Source: Anaerolineales bacterium (GTDB lineage: Bacteria; Chloroflexota; Anaerolineae; Anaerolineales; Anaerolineaceae). From it: a DNA stretch of 64,000 bases. A model generated the notes under the pieces. The model had not been told where the DNA came from, ran no database searches, and saw only the letters and a program-made list of their open reading frames with translations. Shown piece after piece: positions 59,861 through 64,000 of this stretch. Location: the NCBI GenBank assembly GCA_020060485.1, contig JAGVAB010000141.1, positions 1 to 64,000 on the forward strand, in the 5' to 3' direction. How positions within the stretch are numbered: position 1 is the stretch's first letter; each line of letters opens with the position of its first letter. Both the position numbers and the translations under genes were made by a program.

Positions 59861-60276
59861 ATACTCATTCACCAAACAGAATGAAAGGATACAGGTTAAT
59901 CATTTGATCATTTGCTATTCTCGTTTTCTTAAACCATTATAAAACCTGAGTATTAAGTTTTTGTAAAAACCTGGTCAAGGTTTTGCGGCAATCTTGCACC
60001 AGCAATCCATGCAGGCAGGCTGGCCTCTTGTTTCGAAAACAGGTCGTTCTGGATTTGATATTATCTTGTATAATATACATAATAAACTCAGAGACGAATG
60101 TGATATCACCGGATCGATCAATAACAATGGTTATTTATGCAAATCACATTAATTCACCGCTATAGTTCATGTTAAATATCATACAGGAAATTTCATCATC
60201 TTAATCGGGTGTTCATATCAATTAGGCATTTGCTTAGTTGATATATTTTATTTTTGCCATAGAAAAGGAGAGAAAA
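59861..60276. other. AT-rich divergent promoter region
   Basis: About 415 bp without a credible gene, between the minus-strand glycosyltransferase and the plus-strand importer. A TATAAT at 60069-60074 is the best -10 candidate for the importer, but no good -35 is present, and a perfect palindrome GTGATATCAC lies at 60100-60109, where a regulator could bind. The AAAGGAGAG site of the next gene lies at its right edge. Confidence 0.5.
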
Positions 60277-61437
60277 ATGCGCACGAAAAAAATCTTCAAT
60301 CTGGTTTCCTTTCTTGTAATCCTGGCACTATTTCTCGCGGCTTGCAGTCCTAAGCCCCCAGAAACGGTTGCCCCTCCCGCTGCCGAGGCTCCAGCAGATT
60401 CCGCACCTGTTGCTGCAGCCGATCCAATGGAAGAATTGATTGCTGCTGCAAAGGCAGAAGGCACCCTGACAGTCATCGCGCTTCCGCACGACTGGTGTAA
60501 TTATGGGGAAGCCATTGAAGGATTCAAAGCAAAATATGGTATTAAAGTGAATGAACTTAACCCTGATGCGGGTTCTGCAGATGAAATTGAAGCCATCAAA
60601 GCCAATAAGGATAACACCGGCCCGCAAGCCCCCGACGTTATAGATGTGGGTTATGGTTTTGGCCCGCAACTGATTGCCGAAAATTTAGTGCAGCCTTACA
60701 AAGTCTCCACCTGGGATTCCATCCCGGCAGATTCTAAAGACCCCGATGGCTATTGGTACGGTGACTACTACGGCGTGATGGCTTTTGAGGTCAATAAGGA
60801 TGTTGTCACGAACGTTCCGCAAGATTGGTCAGATTTACTGAAACCCGAATACAAGGGACAATTTGCCCTGTCAGGTGACCCGCGTGCCTCGGCGCAGGCA
60901 CAGATGAGCATCTTTGCTGCAGCGCTATACAATGGTGGGTCGTTAGAGAATGTCCAGCCGGGTCTTGATTTCTTTAAAGAGGTTAATGCGGTTGGAAATT
61001 TCGTGCCTGTCATTGCCAAGCAGGCAACTGTTGCAAAGGGTGAGACCCCAGTCATCCTGCGGTGGGATTACAGTGCGTTGTCGGACAGGGATGCCCTGGA
61101 TGGAAATCCGGAAATTGAAGTAGTTTATCCCAAGAGTGGCTCAATTGCCGGTATCTATATTCAGGCCATTTCGGCTTATGCCCCGCATCCTAATGCTGCA
61201 AAACTCTGGATGGAGTACCTTTACAGCGATGAAGGCCAGCTTGTATGGCTTAAGGGCTACTGTCACCCGATCCGTTTTAATGACATGCAGGCACGTGGTG
61301 CAATCCCTGCGGACCTGGCTGCAAAATTGCCAGAATTTGATGGGCCCGTTGCTTTCCCGACCATTGACCAGATCAATGATGCCAAGCAGGTTATTGCTGA
61401 TAACTGGATGTCTGTCGTAGGTGCAGATGTCAAGTAA
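60277..61437 (+). CDS. ABC importer substrate-binding lipoprotein
   Basis: Extracytoplasmic solute-binding protein of 386 aa, cluster of Fe(III), polyamine, thiamine and 2-aminoethylphosphonate binders. The lipobox is LAAC with the lipidated Cys at 23, followed by a Pro/Ala-rich linker (about 26-48). LTVIALPHDWCNYGEAIEGFKAKYGIKV starts the first lobe; GDYYGVMAFEVNKDVV and IPADLAAKLPEF are further family features. A very good AAAGGAGAG site precedes the ATG. It is the first gene of a four-gene importer operon. The ligand cannot be assigned from sequence; iron or a phosphonate is possible. Confidence 0.9.
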   Translation: MRTKKIFNLVSFLVILALFLAACSPKPPETVAPPAAEAPADSAPVAAADPMEELIAAAKAEGTLTVIALPHDWCNYGEAIEGFKAKYGIKVNELNPDAGSADEIEAIKANKDNTGPQAPDVIDVGYGFGPQLIAENLVQPYKVSTWDSIPADSKDPDGYWYGDYYGVMAFEVNKDVVTNVPQDWSDLLKPEYKGQFALSGDPRASAQAQMSIFAAALYNGGSLENVQPGLDFFKEVNAVGNFVPVIAKQATVAKGETPVILRWDYSALSDRDALDGNPEIEVVYPKSGSIAGIYIQAISAYAPHPNAAKLWMEYLYSDEGQLVWLKGYCHPIRFNDMQARGAIPADLAAKLPEFDGPVAFPTIDQINDAKQVIADNWMSVVGADVK

Positions 61438-61444
61438 GAGCAAT

Positions 61445-62338
61445 ATGGGATTGAATCAAAAGAGGGACGCGCGTAAAGCGCGTCCCTCCCACTCAACCTG
61501 GGTCAACTGGCTTGGGGTGATTCCCTTCTTCTTGTTCACGTTTCTGTTCATTCTTTTGCCATCGTTAAAAATCTTGTCCGGCGCTTTCCGTTCGAATGAT
61601 GGCAAATTAACGCTAATGAATTTTGTCAGTCTGTTTGAATCATCCATCATTAGCGCTTATTGGGTGACCATCAAAATTAGTCTGGCGACCGCTGTTGGCG
61701 GGGGGATTTTGGGTTTCTTAATGGCATATGCCATAACTGGTGGCAGATTACCACGAGCGGTGCGAAACACACTGTTGACATTTTCGGGAGTAGCATCAAA
61801 TTTTGCTGGCGTTCCACTGGCATTTGCCTTTATCGCCACACTAGGGCGCACAGGCCTGGTTACTTTGCTGTTAAAGAATCTCCTGAGGATTGATCTTTAT
61901 GATCAGGGATTTAATCTCTATAGTTTCTGGGGATTGTCTTTGACCTATATGTTTTTCCAATTCCCGTTGATGGTGTTGGTGATCACCCCTGCCCTGGATG
62001 GGCTTAAGAAAGAATGGGGTGAGGCAGCAGAAAATCTTGGCGCATCACAAAGTGTGTATTGGCGAAGGGTGGCGCTGCCCATTCTTACTCCCTCAATTCT
62101 TGGTACGATGATCCTGTTGTTTGGTAATTCCTTCGGCGCTTATGCCACAGCTTATTCGCTGACCGGCGGTTTCATTAATCTCATTACCATTGTGATTGGT
62201 TCACAAATCAAAGGGGATATTCTTTACAATCCTGGTTTGGGTTATGCGCTTGCAGTCGGCATGGTCGTTGTGATGTCTGTGATGATGGTAATTTATTATT
62301 CCTTGCGACGCAGAAGCGAAAGGTGGCTGCCAAAATGA
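61445..62338 (+). CDS. ABC importer permease, subunit 1
   Basis: Integral membrane permease of 297 aa with six predicted helices, of the PotB/FbpB type. The EAA loop that contacts the ATPase is EWGEAAENLGASQSVYWRRVALP (about residues 193-215; core EAAENLGAS). The preferred ATG at 61445 follows the substrate-binding gene by 7 bp. Codons 7-15 (RDARKARPS) encode a perfect 11-bp hairpin, so the cytoplasmic tail is probably repeat-derived. It pairs with the next permease. Confidence 0.88.
   Translation: MGLNQKRDARKARPSHSTWVNWLGVIPFFLFTFLFILLPSLKILSGAFRSNDGKLTLMNFVSLFESSIISAYWVTIKISLATAVGGGILGFLMAYAITGGRLPRAVRNTLLTFSGVASNFAGVPLAFAFIATLGRTGLVTLLLKNLLRIDLYDQGFNLYSFWGLSLTYMFFQFPLMVLVITPALDGLKKEWGEAAENLGASQSVYWRRVALPILTPSILGTMILLFGNSFGAYATAYSLTGGFINLITIVIGSQIKGDILYNPGLGYALAVGMVVVMSVMMVIYYSLRRRSERWLPK
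61462..61488. repeat. Strong hairpin at the start of the permease gene
   Basis: GAGGGACGCGC (61462-61472) / GCGCGTCCCTC (61478-61488), perfect 11-bp stem with a 5-nt loop, 25 bp after the binding-protein stop and inside codons 6-15 of the permease. It may reduce permease translation or protect the upstream message, helping make more binding protein than permease. Confidence 0.75.
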
Positions 62339-63132
62339 AACGCAAGTCTTTTTGGTCATGGATATGGATCCTTATTGGATCGATCTATTTTATCCTGCCC
62401 CTCTATTCTACTTTTGAGTTTTCATTGCGCGCCAAGAAAGGCGTGTTAACTTTTTTGGCGTATGAACGTGTTTTTAATGATGCCAATTTTTGGGAAACGA
62501 TGAAATTTTCTCTCATCATCGCGGTTTTCACCATTTTTTTCAGCATTTTGCTCATCGTTCCCACTGCTTACTGGATTCGATTGCGTTTGCCGCAGCTTCG
62601 TCCCATCATCGAATTTGTTTCCATGCTCCCGTTTGTTGTACCAGCGATTGTGCTTGTATTTGGATCGATTCGTGTATTCAGTGGTTCACCCTTTTTTCTC
62701 ACAAATACCTACTTCGGAACCTATGTTTTACTAACTGCGGGGTATGTGGTACTGGCGCTGCCTTTCGTGTTTCGTTCCATAGACACTGGCCTGGCGGCAA
62801 TTGATGTGCGCTCTCTCACCGAGGCTGCTCAGAGCCTTGGCGCAAACTGGGCTACGATCATGTTCAAGATCATTTTCCCAAACTTGAAGGTCGCCATTTT
62901 GAGCAGTGCTTTTTTGACACTGGCAACGGTGATTGGGGAATACACAATTGCAAGTTTCTTGGTAGGCATTAAAGCTTTTGGCCCATACATGTCCATGATA
63001 GGGCAGAACAAGACTTATGAATCTTCTTCGTTGGCGATCATTAGCTTTTTGATCACCTGGAGTTTCTTGGGTCTTATCCAGATATTGAACCGTGGCAAAA
63101 CCAGCAGCAGTCCGTTGGCGGGTGCACGCTAG
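62335..63132 (+). CDS. ABC importer permease, subunit 2
   Basis: Integral membrane permease of 265 aa with six predicted helices, of the PotC type. The EAA motif is LTEAAQSLGANWATIMFKIIFP (about residues 160-181, core EAAQSLGAN). Its ATG overlaps the stop of the first permease (ATGA). GEYTIASFLVGIKAFGPYM is the conserved loop after helix 5. Together the two permeases form the channel of the importer. Confidence 0.9.
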   Translation: MKRKSFWSWIWILIGSIYFILPLYSTFEFSLRAKKGVLTFLAYERVFNDANFWETMKFSLIIAVFTIFFSILLIVPTAYWIRLRLPQLRPIIEFVSMLPFVVPAIVLVFGSIRVFSGSPFFLTNTYFGTYVLLTAGYVVLALPFVFRSIDTGLAAIDVRSLTEAAQSLGANWATIMFKIIFPNLKVAILSSAFLTLATVIGEYTIASFLVGIKAFGPYMSMIGQNKTYESSSLAIISFLITWSFLGLIQILNRGKTSSSPLAGAR

Positions 63133-63172
63133 CAGCCCGAATGATTCTCTACCCTCAATAGAATGGTGAACT

Positions 63173-64000
63173 ATGGCATTTTTAACTTTAACTGATATTT
63201 CCAAATCCTTTGGTGCATCGATTGCCGTGGAGGATTTTAACCTTGACGTGGAAAAAGGAGAATTTGTCTCTTTCCTCGGCCCATCAGGATGTGGCAAGAC
63301 CACCACCTTAAGAATGATTGCTGGTTTTGAACTGCCCACCAAAGGGGTCATCACGCTTGATGAAGAAGATATTACATTCAAGTCACCTAATCAACGAAAT
63401 GTAGGAATGGTCTTTCAATCCTACGCGTTGTTCCCAAACCTGACCATTGGCCAAAATATTGGTTTCGGTTTACAAGTACGCAAGCTTGCAAAACAAGAAA
63501 TCAAAGATAAAGTGGATGAGATGCTTGCTCTTGTGCACCTTGAAAAGCATATTGATAAGTATCCTTACCAGCTTTCTGGAGGACAACAGCAAAGGATTGC
63601 ATTGGCACGCGCCCTGGCGATCAGTCCCAGGGTATTGCTCCTTGATGAACCGCTTTCTGCGCTGGATGCAAAAATCCGCGTGGAACTTCGCCTGGAGATC
63701 CGCCGGATTCAACAAACAATGGGCATCACCACCATTTATGTGACTCATGATCAGGAAGAAGCCTTGTTAATTTCAGACCGGGTGGTGGTTATGAGCCAGG
63801 GGCGCATGGAACAGGTTGGAACCCCTGCCAGGATTTACAACTACCCATCAACAGAATTTGTTGCCCAATTTGTCGGGCAGTTAAATCTTTTACCGGTGGA
63901 TAATGTTGACCTGGAGAATGGTACCTGCACGCTGGCAGGTCAACCTGTGAAATTTGAACATTCTTCTGAAAGAAGCATAAATGAGAAGCCAAGGTTGGCA
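63173..64000 (+). CDS. ABC importer ATPase (PotA/FbpC type), 3' end outside window
   Basis: Nucleotide-binding subunit; 276 codons are visible in frame up to the window edge, read by hand from the ATG at 63173. Walker A GPSGCGKT is at residues 36-43, Q-loop in VFQSYALFPNLT, signature LSGGQQQRIALARAL (about 135), Walker B VLLLDEPLSALD, and the H-loop THDQEEA. The start of a C-terminal TOBE domain (VGQLNLLPVDNVDLENG) is present, typical of PotA/FbpC-type ATPases. It follows the second permease by 40 bp and powers the importer encoded upstream. Confidence 0.93.
   Translation, partial: MAFLTLTDISKSFGASIAVEDFNLDVEKGEFVSFLGPSGCGKTTTLRMIAGFELPTKGVITLDEEDITFKSPNQRNVGMVFQSYALFPNLTIGQNIGFGLQVRKLAKQEIKDKVDEMLALVHLEKHIDKYPYQLSGGQQQRIALARALAISPRVLLLDEPLSALDAKIRVELRLEIRRIQQTMGITTIYVTHDQEEALLISDRVVVMSQGRMEQVGTPARIYNYPSTEFVAQFVGQLNLLPVDNVDLENGTCTLAGQPVKFEHSSERSINEKPRLA

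Overview
The window looks like a chromosomal segment of a Chloroflexota bacterium, most likely of the class Anaerolineae. This rests on gene content, not on a marker gene. It has full-length metG, a DUF1638 gene, an MGDG/UgtP-type glycosyltransferase, lipoproteins with clear lipoboxes but no outer-membrane genes, many membrane (GT-C) glycosyltransferase-like proteins, and several families of short palindromic intergenic repeats. I see no rRNA, tRNA, CRISPR array, transposase or phage gene.

Layout. (1) 1-3.7 kb, minus strand: a sugar locus with a PfkB kinase, a xylose-isomerase-type enzyme, and a ROK repressor whose own promoter overlaps a XylR-type operator. (2) 3.9-6.2 kb: a PAS-LuxR regulator divergent from an old-yellow-enzyme oxidoreductase. 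(3) 6.6-45.1 kb: an uninterrupted plus-strand glycan cluster of about 35 genes. It opens with an EPS-type winged-helix regulator behind a strong promoter and a leader hairpin, followed by a GDP-fucose-synthase-like enzyme, a Wzm/Wzt ABC exporter whose ATPase carries a glycan-binding domain, several GT-A/GT-B glycosyltransferases, methyltransferases and six GT-C-like membrane proteins. Two sets of nonulosonic (sialic-acid-like) sugar genes are embedded in it: PseB-like, RmlD-like, NeuB and SpsF-like at 13.4-20.3 kb; and PtmA-like, NeuA-HAD fusion, short NeuB, a second cytidylyltransferase and a DUF115 protein at 29.9-38.8 kb. (4) 45.1-53.1 kb: smaller, often AT-rich accessory genes (anchored or secreted hypotheticals, two lipoproteins, a 7TM histidine kinase with a stand-alone receiver, a short GNAT, a methyltransferase), two or three of them behind related promoter-like sequences. 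(5) 53.2-59.9 kb: two tandem MFS exporters, metG, DUF1638 and an MGDG-type glycosyltransferase. (6) 60.3-64 kb: a PotABCD/FbpABC-type ABC importer operon cut by the window end.

How it works together. The central cluster should make sugar nucleotides and two kinds of CMP-activated nonulosonate, assemble a glycan on the cytoplasmic side, export it through Wzm/Wzt and probably decorate it outside with lipid-linked sugars via the GT-C proteins. A phosphoglycosyl transferase, Wzx/Wzy, a C4 aminotransferase, a NeuC-type epimerase and GDP-mannose dehydratase are not in the window, so parts of the pathway must lie elsewhere. The best leads for something new are the twin nonulosonate modules with a DUF115 protein resembling GT42 sialyltransferases, and palindromic repeats that have become part of coding sequence.
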